64,000 bases of DNA from Telopea speciosissima (GCF_018873765.1 NC_057922.1:9933563-9997562); one strand, 5' to 3'. Numbered from the stretch's first letter, positions 48,701-61,097 are shown. Notes: generated by a model not told the origin, from the sequence alone. A program made the numbers and translations.

Positions 48701-51700
48701 AATACATGTACCCCTGTACCTAAGCATGAATTTAGCAATGAATGAGGAGATTTCTCTCCCAAGTTGTGCCAATACTGTTTGGATTCACAGGCCCAGGTAG
48801 TATCTCTTTTCTTATTCTTCTATCTATCTGTTTTTGTTGAGGCTCAGTTTTGTATCATGAGAGTCCAAACATTTAATTTCACAGTGATTAGCAGTCCAGA
48901 TGGAAAATTAGACTCCAAAGCAACTTATTCCCCACAATTCCAGGCTGTTTGAACTTTGAAGATCCAAACTGTCTTTCCGTTACAGCAGCCTACTCTAACA
49001 ACAGAATCAGCCCTCTTTCACCACTATTTTCATCATCAAATTCCCATTAAACCATTTCCATAACCTACTCTCAATCCTAAAGATATCCTCTGGTTTACTG
49101 GTTATCATCAAACCCTAGCCATGGAGAGAGTTTCTCCATACTTCATACTTTCTGCCCCACCCATAATAGAACCCATTCCTACTCTTAAGAGTCCCATTCA
49201 AACTCCAGAAAACCCTTATTCCTTTCAACCGCAGACCCTATCCAAATCATCCACTACCATTCCCTCGAAACCCTAACCCTAATTTCTCTTCCAACCCTTA
49301 TTCTTGCTTATTACATCTCTGTGACCTAAACAGTAGCTCTCTCCCTCCTGCTCCACTCTTGCTGATTGCTAATCTAGGGAAGTTGGTTTTGATTTTACTC
49401 CTCCTAGATTGGTTTTGATTTTACTCCTCCTAGATTACCTTAATTGTGGAAGGCCAGCTCCACATCACATCCCTATTGACGGGAGTCAAAAAAAATTATG
49501 TGATAAACTCTGAAATGATTTTTGATAGAAGACATTTCTCAAAGATATCTTGCCTTTACAGCAGAGCAGGGGGCAAGGACGTGAACATCTTAAACTCTCC
49601 TACAAAATATGAGCAGTCATTTAGGGCACTACCTAATGCAAACACCTTCTTTGCCTCCCATCATTCCTATATTTTTTCCATTTGGTTGACTAGGATTTTG
49701 GATATAATGTCTCCAAGATTATTGTTGATGATAAAGTCTGGAAAGTCTAATAATATCCAGAAACATTGTAATATTCCAAGTGGACAAAATTACCCCATCA
49801 ATGTTCATTATATTGATTCTAATCATCATATAGTTGCAACTTGTGAGTTACATTGCCACAGATATAAAAAACTTACATCAGAAAGAACAAAGTTAAGGAA
49901 GGGAAAAATTGTACTCTTGAAATGAAGTGATCATCCGGGGGGAATCATCTACATAGCAAAACAGCAAGCCTTTCCTATAAATTAATTAAGAAATTTCACA
50001 TCATCATCCAAGCGGACCAAGCCTTATCCCAACTTAAAGTTATCTTATATTACTACTATTGTTTCCAATCAATTAAAACAAATAACGGTGGGCAAGTCTA
50101 GATAGGACTTATAAAGATATGGGCTTAAATCCAAATCAAGCAAATAAAATTGTAGGCTGACCATGGAACCTCCTGCAGCTGTAGAGTAAGCTGTACTCCC
50201 CGTAGGTGTGGCTACTATTACTCCATCACCTTGGACCTAAAAAAGACAAGTATGATCGTTATCCACAAGGTATCAGCCGATTGGGTATCTAACAGAATAG
50301 GAAAATATTTTATTAAGATCAGGTGAGGAAGTTTATGGTATGGTTGCAAATGAAAACTAAAATAAAGAGAAAAAAAAATATGTGAGAGCAACTGTAAATT
50401 TATAAACCATGTAAATATTTGATGTCCTAACACAATCCCTGCTCTCACCTTTGTTATAAGGCGGTCATGCTCATAGCATTCAATTTTAGAAAGGTAGGGA
50501 TTAGATCCACGATCAATAACGAGCTCATTAAGGACATCAAATACTTTCCCGGGCATTGCTTTTCCCTTGCGAAAAATCTCACACCGAAGACGCATCCTAA
50601 GAGTAATATACACTCCATCCAGTGTGTCGTTCCCGTGGATGACTTGTCTCAAATCCAGCCTGCAGTCTTCAAACTGAATTGAAAAAGGAATGTTACTTGA
50701 GGAAGAGAAGGGCAAAGCCATTAATGAGAACGGAAAAAGGGGGGGGTGGGAGGAGAACGAAAAGGCTACTCTCACAAGTAATGTAAAGCCACATACGTTA
50801 TGGGAAGTTAGAAACCCAAGAGATCCAAGGTTAAATGATACAACAGGAGGAACAGCGCCTCTGAATATATTAGAAGCATGAAGTATAACCCCATCTCCTC
50901 CAAGGCACGCAACAAAGTCAACCCTCTCATGAAGGTTGCTGCATTAGGGTATTCAACGTTGATAAGCAAGTAAAATAAGGCAATCCTCTTTTTTTTTTTT
51001 TTTGGGTAAAGGAAATAAAGCAATCCCTAGTAAGCAGAAATATCACAAAATCTTTCAAACCACAAGTTTTAGTACCTGGAATCTTGAATATAAAAGGTTT
51101 GAACAAAACCAAATCCTGGGATTCTTGAAAATATATCATGAACATCAGGTTCCACGAGCACATTCATTTTCTCCTGGTAATACAAGAAGGAAGCAACCTA
51201 CAGAACAGATACAAAACATCATCAAGATGAAATCGCAGAGGAAAAGGAAGCAGTTTTTTCCTTCCACCTCTTTTAGGGGAAGGGGGCAGAACAAAATGTA
51301 ATAAAATGAATGACATCATGTGTGTGAAAGCATGTACTTGTGAGTGTAAGTTCCAGTCAGAATATTCTCTCAGTGAAATGAACTTGGTCACTTGTAACCA
51401 ATGTTCCCAGGCTTGAAAAAGTGCCTGAACTGATTTTGGTCACATGGATGATGATATGCAACTTCCAACCGTATCGATAGGAGGGTCCCTCATGGATTGG
51501 CCAAATGTCAAATTTCTTAAATTCAATTATATGGTCAACTAGCATTTGATTATTCCCTTGTATTTTCCCCTAATTTTGGCTCATATGTTTGACTCACCAT
51601 TTTGACCTGCTTTTCCTCGATGTATAAAACTTGGACACTGCAGAAATTTTATAGATAATAGGGGATGGTGAGATCTACTTGTGCAAAAAATTTGAGGATC

Positions 51701-54700
51701 AGATGGATTGCCACGTGGTAGACATTAAGTAGGACGCACATCCATGCTGCTACCAATTCCCCATAAATAAATGGACTTTAAATATGAAATTTCAAACTTA
51801 TTGTTTCATAAATTATACAACTTAGAATGCCACTACAGCTGATTAAAAATGGTTTAGGCTTGGACAGTGGAGGTTGCCAAAGCTGATTAAAAATGTTTTA
51901 GGCTTGGACAGTGGAGGTTGCCAACGTGAATGAGATCCTATGTTCTGTTCTCCCTATACACCGATCCGGCATGCAATATTCTTGTTGGTATTTGATAGAA
52001 GAATTATCATAAGAAAACACACGTGAAACGATTGTTCCAAATACAATGGCAAGATATTAACATGGTACCTCTTTGGCTTCTTCTATGAGCTCTTGTCCTA
52101 ACTTCTTCAACAGCAATACAGTCTTGGGTGTAGACTTCCACATAAGCATCTGCTGTTGGGTGCTAGGATGTGTGAAAGCTAAGGAGGATTCTGTCACCTT
52201 CTCTCGGGTACAAGAAAATCCATCTGTGCGAACTAAGAACATCTCTGCCTTCTTTCTTGACTGCACTCTTACAACACCAGTTGTAGAAGCACACATATTA
52301 CCTTCAACAAGCTCCAAGTCATCATTATCTGATGCTATGGAGGGTTGACCATTGCTCTTATGCTCCTCTTTAATAGCTGTAGATGTATCATTCCTTTCTA
52401 AGTCAACACTCAAACTGGTAGAAACATTAGTTTCAGTATCAACATACTTCTCTTCTCTTCCAAATGAATTCAAACTTGCACCTAAACTAACAAAAGTATC
52501 ACCCACCATGTATTTTTCAGTGCTATAAGATCTTCGGGATGTTGAGTACATATTTTTATCACTAAATATCCCATTTGAACTACCTGACTCCATTAGCCCT
52601 GAAATACTAGTAGTCCCAAGAATTTCACCATTCTGGCTTGTTTTTGTAAACGTTTCACATGAAACCAGCGTCACTTCCAACCTTTTCCTCTCATAATTGA
52701 AATAAGTAGGTGGTGAGATATTTCTACTTCTGAAAAACTTACACATCTCCTTTCTGGAGAAAACATTGCCATTCGGGATCTGAGACTTGAGTGGGTCAAT
52801 TTCATTGGAAAAGGGTACAAAAGATCCTAACTCATTCCCATCAGCTCCCCTTGTGGATATTGTATCTCGGGAAAAAACGAGACTTCTATAAGAGTCATTT
52901 TCAGTTGAATCATGGTTCTCCAATATTGGAGATACTTGTTCGCAAGATATCTCCTGGGGACTATCAGAAGTAACCGACTTCTGAGTCAGTGATTTATTGT
53001 CATCTTCTAAGTGTGTAACCCCTTCTGAATTTAAAATTATCTGCCTGCCTCCCTCTGGATCTTCTGTTAGCATTCCATTGGGGACTAACTGTGAAGCAGA
53101 GCGAGTGGCATACTGCCTCCATCTTGAGACCATAGCAGAACTCCTCCGAACACCTTCCTGGCTATGGAGATAAATTGGCTTTTTATTAGAATCCGCTACT
53201 AAAAATGCAAACTTCTTAACCTGATCCATTGAAGGTGCTGTTCCAACTTTAACTGGCAATTTGACCACTTCAACTTTCCCACTTAGAACTGCATCATCAA
53301 TGGCAGCTTGATACGAGTAATCGTTGACTGCCTCTGCTCTCAAATCCACAATAGTTTTATATCCTTTCCCCAATAACCACTCCAAACCTTCATCTGTTAC
53401 CTGGCCACCAGTCCAAAAGGCTACTTCAGAATCTTTGGATGCTTGTTCTTTTGGCGGGGATAAATAAATGGGAGTCCAGTTCGCAAATAGCACCTGGCAG
53501 GGATAACCATCCCCACAAGGAAAGCCAACATCATAGCACACATTCTTTAGCCTCTGTAATTTCCTCCATATAATGATGCTTTGGTCGCTAGATGGGACCA
53601 AATAGTTCTCAAGGGCAACATGCAAACTTTGGCAACACCTTTTCATCTCATTTCTGAAAATGGCAAGTGGTGGAAGCTTATCCTCCAAGAGATTTACATC
53701 TGAATCTCGAAATGAATTCATGAAAGAAGATCTCTCGGAAAGAACATCCTCCCTACCTTTGTTCAAAAGAGCTATCATGCAGCCAAGCACTGCTTCTAGT
53801 TTGTCTTCCAATGATGCTTGATCCCCTGATTGGTAGTTATATGAAACAGCACATTCTCTGGTTAAGGGATTGCACAAAGTGTCCATTATAGCAGTATAAA
53901 TCTGCTCAGCAGCTCTAAAAATTCTGCAATATGCTTCAACTTCTGCAATGTCCCCAGGAACTGGACCAATCCAAGAAAATTGGGATAAATCCTGAGACTG
54001 AAAGGTCTTCAAACCCAAATAACATGTGTCAGTCTTGAATAATACTCATCCTTGCAATCATCCACTCTTTCTACTAAGCATTGTCATAGACTTTATCCAA
54101 TTAATAATCGAAATGAATCAATGTAAACACAAACATAAACTGGTTAAGCAGGTAAAGAAAAATATAATCTGTCAAACAGTGTAGGGAAGTATGCACCAAA
54201 AGAAGAAGAGAAGTGTTCACAGATCATGACCGAATAAGCAACATGGAAACACAACCACATATTTTCTTTTATAGAGAAGCACAAGAAGATGTATGCACGT
54301 ATGTCTCAAACCATGAGTGAAGCGGCTTTATTGCCCTTGTATTTTCATCTGTTCACTCTCACCGTCACTCTTCTTATTATTCAGTTTTACTTCCTAATAT
54401 AACTGTGTTGATTTATCCCCAATCTGTTCCTCATTATTAATATAATTAGTCTTAGGTAAAAATAAAGATGTTTATTGAAGGACAGTTCTGGGCTTATTAC
54501 AGTACGCATATTAGCTCTTTCCCAACTATCCCTCCCTAAGCTTTAAATTCTCATGGGGCAGAAATTCAACAGGGGGATGAGAGAAATCCAAGGTTGGCAA
54601 GAGACTGGTGCACAGAAAGCCTTTAGCTTATAAGGAGGAAATATAAAAATGAGGTTAAATGATTTCTTCCAGACCCTATTCACATCAGGAAACGTAAACA

Positions 54701-55504
54701 TGCAGGATGGTGTATGCAATGCTGTCAGCCATACATGACCTCATTGCAGACAAAGCCATTAACCAATTACTTTAACTTGGACGAAAGCTTTTTAGAAGGG
54801 GGGAAAAAACAGAATCAGTTTCAAGATACTACAATTAGCTATTGCTCATCTGAGTTGCCAAGAATTTGGTACAATACAGTAGAGTGATCGGCACGTTGGT
54901 GGATTTTACTTTATAAAGTTGCCTTGTCTAGAAGAGCAGAATTTATTTACTGAGTAAATTCATGGACCATCTTTTGGCGTATCCACCACATTACATTTTG
55001 CATTAAAAGTATACCAATAACAATTTTTCGTACGCTTTAAAGATTATTTCAATGTGAATTAATTTCCACTATTGAATCATCTTGGGCACCAAGAATCCAT
55101 TTCTTTAACTTTAACTTTCATTTGCATATTTTATTCATGGATTCTAATTCTGTAAAATTATAAACGCATTAATTGTTGCACTAAACTCCAGTCTTCAAAG
55201 ACGAAAATTATAGAATAGAGGGCTAAAACTAGAGAAGTAGGTTCTGCAACTTCACCTTGCTATCCCAGCCAATACGAGAAGAAGAGAAGTTAGAAAGCCT
55301 GGCTCCAACTACGATATTCAGCCCAAAACGCTCCTTTCTCAGGGGAAGAAACCCAAATCGAATGAAGCTGCTCTCTCTGTTGCGCGAAGGCAACAAAGAG
55401 AACTTCACTGGGTAAACCTGAGCTCGTGCCGTCACAGCAGTTCGATTCATATTGAATAGAAACTGATGATAAGATTGGCAGAGGTAACAGCATTCTATCA
55501 TCAT
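36727..55504 (-). CDS. NADK2: NAD kinase 2, chloroplast type (eight exons, complete)
   Basis: Exons on the minus strand are 55504-55256, 53997-52069, 51197-51076, 50938-50797, 50673-50449, 50236-50162, 37628-37527 and 36930-36727. All have GT/AG borders, and phases join to about 1015 residues (Arabidopsis NADK2 is near 985). It phosphorylates NAD to NADP in the chloroplast. Exon 1 encodes a Ser/Arg-rich transit peptide. Exon 2 holds the long plant N-terminal region with [20 protein letters not shown] and a phosphatase-like fold ([12 protein letters not shown], then [16 protein letters not shown]). The kinase domain has [23 protein letters not shown] and [20 protein letters not shown], and ends [14 protein letters not shown]. 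Intron 6 is about 12.5 kb and contains several retrotransposons. A second in-frame ATG 18 codons downstream (MNRTAV) could be the true start. Confidence 0.93.
38203..38287 (-). other. Exon-like open segment of unknown origin inside NADK2 intron 6
   Basis: Bounded by CAG and GTATGA, this 85-bp stretch is open for 28 codons and reads [17 protein letters not shown] then [11 protein letters not shown]. The composition looks like real protein. Its length is not a multiple of three, so its inclusion would shift the NADK2 frame; it is not part of the known protein. I do not recognise the family. Confidence 0.35.
39537..41475 (+). mobile_element. Small non-autonomous LTR element
   Basis: Two direct repeats, 39537-40104 and 41080-41475, share TTAGATTAGGATA, GTTAAATAGAGTT, GCTATTGAGCAGTGCATACG, a TGATTTCTTC-type tract and CATAATCTGGATTTTCAGAT. 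After the first comes TTGGTATCAAAGCC, close to the usual initiator-Met primer site. The interior is about 1 kb without intact coding sequence; a short LPNGKTAIL stretch recalls copia polyproteins. The first LTR is longer because of a SINE-like insertion. No 5-bp target duplication is evident, so the ends may be decayed or rearranged. Confidence 0.65.
39613..39720 (+). mobile_element. AU-SINE-like fragment in the left LTR
   Basis: It contains GGGTAAGGCTGCGTACAT, then GACCCTCCCCAGACCCC, then TGCACTGGGTATGCCCTTTTT, a string I know from the 3' half of plant AU-SINEs. GTGTGAGTG occurs on both sides and could be its target duplication. The other LTR lacks the insertion. Confidence 0.7.
42112..42347 (+). 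repeat. 5' LTR of the copia element
   Basis: Starts TGTTGAGATG and ends TTGTTAACA. It contains a TATA-like TTATAAATAGAG near 42280 and the palindrome GTTCACGTGAAC. Confidence 0.93.
42348..42360 (+). other. Primer-binding site
   Basis: TGGCATCAGAGCC directly after the LTR is one base off the standard copia initiator-Met tRNA site TGGTATCAGAGC. Confidence 0.8.
42968..43830 (+). pseudogene. gag region of the copia element
   Basis: The likely start is the ATG at 42968 ([12 protein letters not shown]). The body shows [32 protein letters not shown] and [11 protein letters not shown], and ends in a CCHC knuckle [14 protein letters not shown]. Frameshifts near 43050 and 43485 split the frame into three pieces, so no intact Gag is made. 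It resembles the gag of plant copia elements with a UBN2-like domain. Confidence 0.85.
43845..47239 (+). pseudogene. pol region of the copia element
   Basis: Domains in order are protease ([11 protein letters not shown] near 44055), GAG-pre-integrase ([10 protein letters not shown] near 44460), and the integrase core with [16 protein letters not shown] and AERKNR supplying the D,D,E residues. Reverse transcriptase follows ([26 protein letters not shown] near 46300), then RNase H (YTDADWGG near 46770) and the [10 protein letters not shown] end. Breaks seen are a frameshift near 45100, TAG near 45803 where Trp is usual, a shift near 46490 and another near 46900. At 46040 the usual LDVKNAF reads IGCKNAF, removing the first catalytic Asp. 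Confidence 0.88.
47236..47246 (+). other. Polypurine tract
   Basis: TTGAGGGGGAG directly before the 3' LTR, as expected for plus-strand priming. Confidence 0.85.
47247..47483 (+). repeat. 3' LTR of the copia element
   Basis: Differs from the 5' LTR at about eight bases and one T insertion. It has the same TG...CA ends and is followed by TATAT, the repeated target word. Confidence 0.93.
47530..48480 (+). mobile_element. Possible LTR remnant
   Basis: This AT-rich stretch ends in a TATA-like ACTTATAAAAGCAATG, an ATTAATGGAATTAAAGG block and a pyrimidine-rich tract, similar in layout to the LTRs at 39537-41475. No partner LTR was found. Weak evidence. Confidence 0.35.
48481..50161. other. Unassigned part of NADK2 intron 6
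   Basis: No gene is supported. A 26-bp unit TTGGTTTTGATTTTACTCC... is tandemly repeated at about 49384-49436. An open frame at 49446-49925 shows no recognised motif. Confidence 0.4.
51837..51924. repeat. 44-bp tandem duplication in NADK2 intron 2
   Basis: Two adjacent copies beginning AGCTGATTAAAAATG and ending GGAGGTTGCCAA differ at one position (GG versus GT). Confidence 0.9.
53998..55255 (-). other. NADK2 intron 1
   Basis: 1258 bp, donor GTGAAG and acceptor TTTCAG. AT-rich, with no transposon I can define. Confidence 0.7.
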
Positions 55505-57685
55505 CTCCTTTTGTAAAGAAAGGTTTATGAAGAAATCAATAACGAATTTAAATGGATGGTGGCAATCTGGTGGAGTGGAATCATTTCTTTTTCTTCCTCA
55601 CCTTGCTTCTTTGGCTTCGATTCTCAGTTCCCCCCTTTGATTCTAATAACTTCTAAGTCGGCCCACCTGAACAGTGCTGCCATCCACGAATAGGAGGAGA
55701 TTATAGAGTGTGGCGAAGAGGTGAGATGTGTAGATGACTCAAATCTCAATTGAAACTTCACGCAACTTTGGCCCCACTTCTCTGATTCTAACGGAAATAT
55801 ATATCCTAATTGGACGAATTTACCCTTAGAAAATGATGGAATGACCCATTCACATCGGGTTGCAGACTTGCAGTGATGGGTATTTGTTTTAGTTCACCAT
55901 TTTGGTGACAACAAGTTATTCCCTTTAATTAATTAGATAAGTAAGGCCTTCTTTTATCTTTTTGATCTATCCTACTCAAGGGCCCATAGGTCAACTATGA
56001 TTTTCAATTCTATTTCTTCCGGGGGAGAGGGGTGCCTTTTTTTGACCGTATGAAATCTAAGATTTTGACCGTATGAAATCTAGGAGAAACAATCCCTTGA
56101 CCTGGGGGGGGGGGTGGGGTTGGGAAGCCACCAACCAATCGAGCTACCAGGTGTTTGCAGCTAATCTAGGGTGAGTCCATGATAGATCTTTCAAATTTGG
56201 TATTCTTGCAACTGGGTTTGGATTTCTTATTTTCTTTGATTAAGGTAGTTTGTTGTTGAGTGTAGATCGATTCAAACTAAAACTATGAAGTGTTGGTTGA
56301 GCAGTTGAGGACAGATCAACTGTGAACTGCTAGAAGTCAAGTGAATGAGAGTGAAGTCACTTCTATTGCTCCATTTGTATTGACTTTACTGTTACTTCAC
56401 TTTTAACCTTGTAGAGGTTACTAATGTTTTGGATACTTCTTGAAGAGTAGATTTCCTTCTGAAACCATTCCTAAACTGGCAGCCACATCTGCCATGTGTA
56501 ATTCAGTTAGCTCAAATCTGTAGGCATATTATTCACACACCCTTTGCTCATGTTGAGCTTCTACCAAATCAGTTTTCACTACGTGCCATAATGAAATTCT
56601 AAAATTGATTGCAAAAATAGATCTGTTAGAAGAATTACGATTGCTGAGAGTACATTATGAGGAAAACGAATTCAATAAATGTGTTACATGGTTGAGATGG
56701 ACCACTACATTTGACCATTCGAAAGAATAGAGAATTATACATTGGTCAGAAAATACCAAATCAGCCTTCATGTAGCAAAATTAGTGACTAGGAATGAGAT
56801 TTTTTTTTTCAGACTTCATAGGACAATAAATGGAGAGAGAAACTCTGACATAAAAAAGAAAGGAAGAAATCCAAAATCAATTCTTGATTGAGATCTTGTA
56901 ATAACTCATTAGTAAAAGGAGTCATAAGGGTTATAAACTTGTTATATAGAGTTACGAAAGAATTTCGCACAACAATAAAAAAATTTTCCAATACATAATA
57001 CCACCATCAATTCTTGTTCTGAAGAAAGAAATTGGCTATAGAAACTATTGAGTTCATACAAGATCTCAATCTCAGCAACAGATCCTATATCTAATCCCAT
57101 TCGCTCCCCTAGCTTTCGTTTCTCAGTGTCAGTGTCGGCCCAGCAGAGTGCTTTCATCATTGGTGTTCTTTCTAATCTCTACGCATTTCACCATTCCACC
57201 GCAAATTCCCTCTGCCCCTACCATACTCCAGCTTGGTAGTTTCCACCAGTTTATGCTATACAAGCCTTCAATTTTCAACCAATATTTGACAAATACAATG
57301 ATGCGGATTAATGTACAATGTTTCAATCAGTATCACAAGATTACCTGTTATTTTGCATTGTTAAAACTACAGAAGATACATGAAAATTCTCTTCACGAGC
57401 CTCATTTAGGACTTCAGAATAATTGAACACAGACTACAAATGAGACTATGTACTTCGGAGAATAACAGCATAACATCAAAACTTCTACCTTGGCCTTGGA
57501 AACTGTCTTCGAGTGCAGCTCTGGTTCTCATATGAGAACCTGAGCCAGCCTCCCGTCTTCTTGTCCACTCATATGGAACATTGATCTTAGGTTCTTTTTC
57601 TATATTGGCCAAGGCTTAACTCACTTTGTGTAGGTTGTTCAGTTTTTTCCTACCCCTTTTCCCCCCCTCCTCCTTTACACTAACT
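55505..57685. other. intergenic DNA between NADK2 and the BRCT gene
   Basis: Contains the NADK2 promoter (right of 55504) and the 3' flank of the BRCT gene. There is a G run at 56104-56115. I see no gene or defined repeat. Confidence 0.5.
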
Positions 57686-60683
57686 TTAAATCATGCTACT
57701 TTGGGTACGAACTCTGTCAATTATCATTTGCCTGCCTGACAAATCTTCTTCATACCCAACAACCTGCATTCACAAAATATAGCAATACCATCAACATACA
57801 AAATTTTTAGCCCAAGAAAGTAACCAATATTAATTTTAGATGAGCATGTCTCAGACCTGTGACTCCGTCTGTGTTTCACTGAAACAATCATAAGTGCCTT
57901 CTTTTGCACCTTGTCCAGAAGGAGTGCAAAGGTCATCTTGTTTCTCATTCCTGAAGTTGGTGAAGGCAAAGTCATTTGGCAAGGGCAGAGGGGAAAGGAA
58001 GAAAAAAACAAACACACACACAAACGCACACCTCCCCCAATTAACTTTAAGTTGAGTGACACACACACGCACACCATTAACTTTAAGTTTTTTTTTGGAT
58101 GAATAAAAGAGAGGGAAAATAGAAAGTATAGAAATTAAGTTGAGTGAGTATAAATCTAGAGAAATATAGAAATTACTCATTATCCACTAATAACTTGATT
58201 ATCACTTGCAATTAAGGCTACTGGCAAGGAATACAGTTGTGGATGTAAGACCAAGAAGAAGGGGAAGGTTTGAAAAGAGAACCATACCCAACTCAAATAA
58301 TGATTTCAAGGCATGCTAAAGAGATTCTGTCACCTAAGGAACTAGGGTTTAAAACACAGGAGAAACCAGAATCACAGGTAAGGAAACCTGATCACATTTA
58401 GTATATATTCAATAACTAAACAAAGATAAGTCTGATTTAAATAAAACCATGGTTGATTGGTCTATATATCAAGGAGAATATATCACTAAAGTTTGATTTA
58501 AAACCAACAGACAGAATCAAAGCTATGAGGGTTTTCCTACTGTGACTAGGAAACTAAAACCCAGACAGAATTTCAGAAATCAATTGCTGGGATTTAAGAG
58601 TGTTAAGATGTGTCAGTGTCGGCAGGGGTATAATTGTTCATATATTTTACAGAAAGAAGGGAAGATGTGTCACTCCCTAAATATTCACTTTTCGAACTTC
58701 AGGAACTAAATTTTTCAGGTCATAACTGTGTACATATGGCGACCATAAAGATTATTGGAACAATGTTATAAATACTTGAGGAAGAATCATTAGATTGAAC
58801 TTTTTTGAAAACATTAAAAATCTTGTCTTTTGCAGTAATTCTTTAGACTTCTAATTTTATAAACTTCATAAGGTTATGACCAAAACTTTGTGCTCAGTTA
58901 CATAATTTCTCTCTTTTTTTCTCTTTTTTTTTTTTTTTAAATGTGGGGTGGAGGATTGACGAAGTCGAGAAGAAACGCACTAAGAAAACAAAACAAACAA
59001 AATTCATAAAAGTAAGTGTAGTAGCTAATCAAAAATTGTGGATACCTCTTGTGATATTCCTTTCTTTCTTTATTTATTTTTGCTTATATACAATGTTTAA
59101 ATCTCCTCTTTTGGGATCTTATATTTTAAAATTTTCAATGTCCAGCAATTTTCTCTTTTTACTTTGCATTGATAAATGATAATCTCTAGAAGAAGACCCC
59201 ATCCCCCCTAAAAAAAGAATAATCTCTGGATAGATTCCCTAATAAAAACATTATACAACAAAAAACGCCAGTAGAACAAAACCGAAAAATTACCTGTTTA
59301 ACCAGCTATTTGAAATCCCAAAGGCAGGACGAGGTTCTAAATGGTCTTGGCCAAGAATTGAATGATCAGGTGAAAAAAGCTGCATCTCCAAAGTCAAGGT
59401 AAGCTGATGCATCATGAGAAAATACAATAGGAAAAGGATAGAATGGTGCGCATATTCCTGACATTCAAGTAGCCTAAAATGATTGTCAGACTAAACAATG
59501 GATACACTTTGCTCACATCGAAAACCACCTGGTGACTTCATGTCTTGAATCTGGAATTAGAGTCCAGTAAATAACCAGGTAGGAAACAAAATAGAAGATT
59601 AAAAAAGAAAAAGAAATTTTCTTTTATTACCTTACTCGTTTGTGCTAACAAATCTTCAATAGCTGCAGCTACATCAGAAACAGCATGAGAAACTTCTTCA
59701 TTAGCCTCTGATAACCTGTTTCTCATGGATTCCATCCTGCCAGTCGGACGAACTACACCTGCAAGTATATCCTTCTGACTGTCATCATCCACAAGCCTTG
59801 CCCTTTTAATGGAGACTAAAGAATGTTTTGCTTCTCCGCTGAGGCTTTGAAAGCTTTCACTTTCATTTCCAATAACATGAGTCGGTGTTTTCGTCATGAC
59901 TTGAGATTGACTAGGTAAGTGAGATAGAACATCTCCAGATATCATGCGAGCCACCTGCGCAGGATACTGGCTCTGTGTGCATACTCCGGCCTCTCTGTCT
60001 TGAGCAGTAACTTCTTTCGGGCGAAATTGATCCAGAGCAATAATCTTATCCTGTAAAAAGCAGTAAGAATGGATGATAACTTTCCTGCTCTTGTGAACAA
60101 GTTAATATGATGCCAGGGTAAATACCGACAGAAAGACAAGAATAAGCAAGAATGAAAAGAATACAACAGAGTGACAGACAATAGACAAATACACAGATGC
60201 CAAAAAAGAGAGGCACAAACAAAACTCTACACAGCCCACAGCAAGGGAGGATGAGAGAGGAGGCGAGTTACAGAGAAAAACAAAGACAAACAAAACAGAT
60301 AGAACATAGACATAGTTAGACGAGAAGAGAGGAGACTTACCTGCAGGACACATTCAGAGATCCACTCAGAAGTAACTGCTTGTATGCCCCACTTGCACGC
60401 AGCCTCATACTTTGGGCCACTGCTGAACTTGCAAATCAAATGTGTGACCTTCTTACTCAGTTTTTCCGTGAATTTAGCTCCTAGAACAAAGCAAAGATTT
60501 CTTAATAACACCCTATCTTTCTCTTCATACTGAGAGACACAGAACCGAAAGCCTCCTAACCCAGGTAGAGGAATCTGGCAGGGAAGTGGTGAATACAGAA
60601 GGTGACTGTCAACATCCACCATGCATCCGTCCTTCAACAAGAATGTCCCAAACCCATTAGAACTTGTCATTTTTTGCATAATT
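57686..60683 (-). CDS. BRCT-domain protein, MEI1 / TopBP1-like (3' part only)
   Basis: Five exons are recognised on the minus strand: 60683-60341, 60050-59631, 59379-59294, 57950-57857 and 57763-57686 (stop TAA). Splice borders are GT/AG and the phases join. The first encodes a BRCT repeat: GTFLLKDGCMVDVDSHLLYS, LRNLCFVLGAKF, KKVTHLICKF and YEAACKWGIQAVTSEWISEC (Trp-containing BRCT motif). Then come DQFRPKEVTAQDREAG, a hydrophilic tail and the C-terminus VVGYEEDLSGRQMIIDRVR. This layout fits plant TopBP1 homologues such as Arabidopsis MEI1 (At1g77320), nuclear proteins of DNA replication and meiotic repair. The N-terminal BRCT repeats are not seen in the remaining 3.3 kb and must lie beyond the right edge, or the gene is broken there. 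Confidence 0.8.
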
Positions 60684-61097
60684 CTAACATAGAAATGAAA
60701 CAACAAATTTGAGTTAAGTCATCAAAATTAGAGAAGGCTAACAGAAAAAGAAATTTATTCAAACAAGAATGTGAGATACAACAAGAAAGATAAGGAAGAA
60801 GGAAAAAATTAGCTATTAAACACCCAACAACCAAAACACACACATGCCCCCCACCCAAGAGGAGAAAGAAGAGGAAAACAAGATTCAGAACCAGTACAAT
60901 CCCCCCCACCCCCCAAAAAAAGGAAGAAAAAAAAACCCACAACTGGTCCACCACCAACACAACCACCTCTGCTTACAACACTAAAGAAGAGAAAAAAGAA
61001 TTGCTTCCTTAAACCTGCATGACCTCTTATTTTAGGTTATACTACAGGAGAGTCAAGTCTATTCCATCATGTCCCTGAAAAGAAAGGAAAGGAAAAT
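60684..61097. other. intron or 5' region of the BRCT gene
   Basis: Low-complexity, A-rich and C-rich runs (60840-60960). No exon is recognised. Confidence 0.4.

Larger units (their letters stand above)
37629..50161 (-). other. Giant intron 6 of NADK2
   Basis: The donor is GTCAGCC after GGTTCCATG at 50162, and the acceptor is GCAG before GTTCATCC at 37628. Both flanking exons are phase 0 and read continuously as [12 protein letters not shown], as in Arabidopsis. The 12,533-bp intron holds an LTR element (39537-41475), a full-length copia (42112-47483), a further LTR-like stretch and unassigned AT-rich DNA. Elsewhere in the gene the introns are between about 88 bp and 1.3 kb. Confidence 0.9.

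Noticed and set aside
49446-49925. 159-aa open frame on the plus strand in NADK2 intron 6
   Set aside because: No recognised motif, no introns or promoter context, and located in repeat-rich DNA inside another gene's intron.
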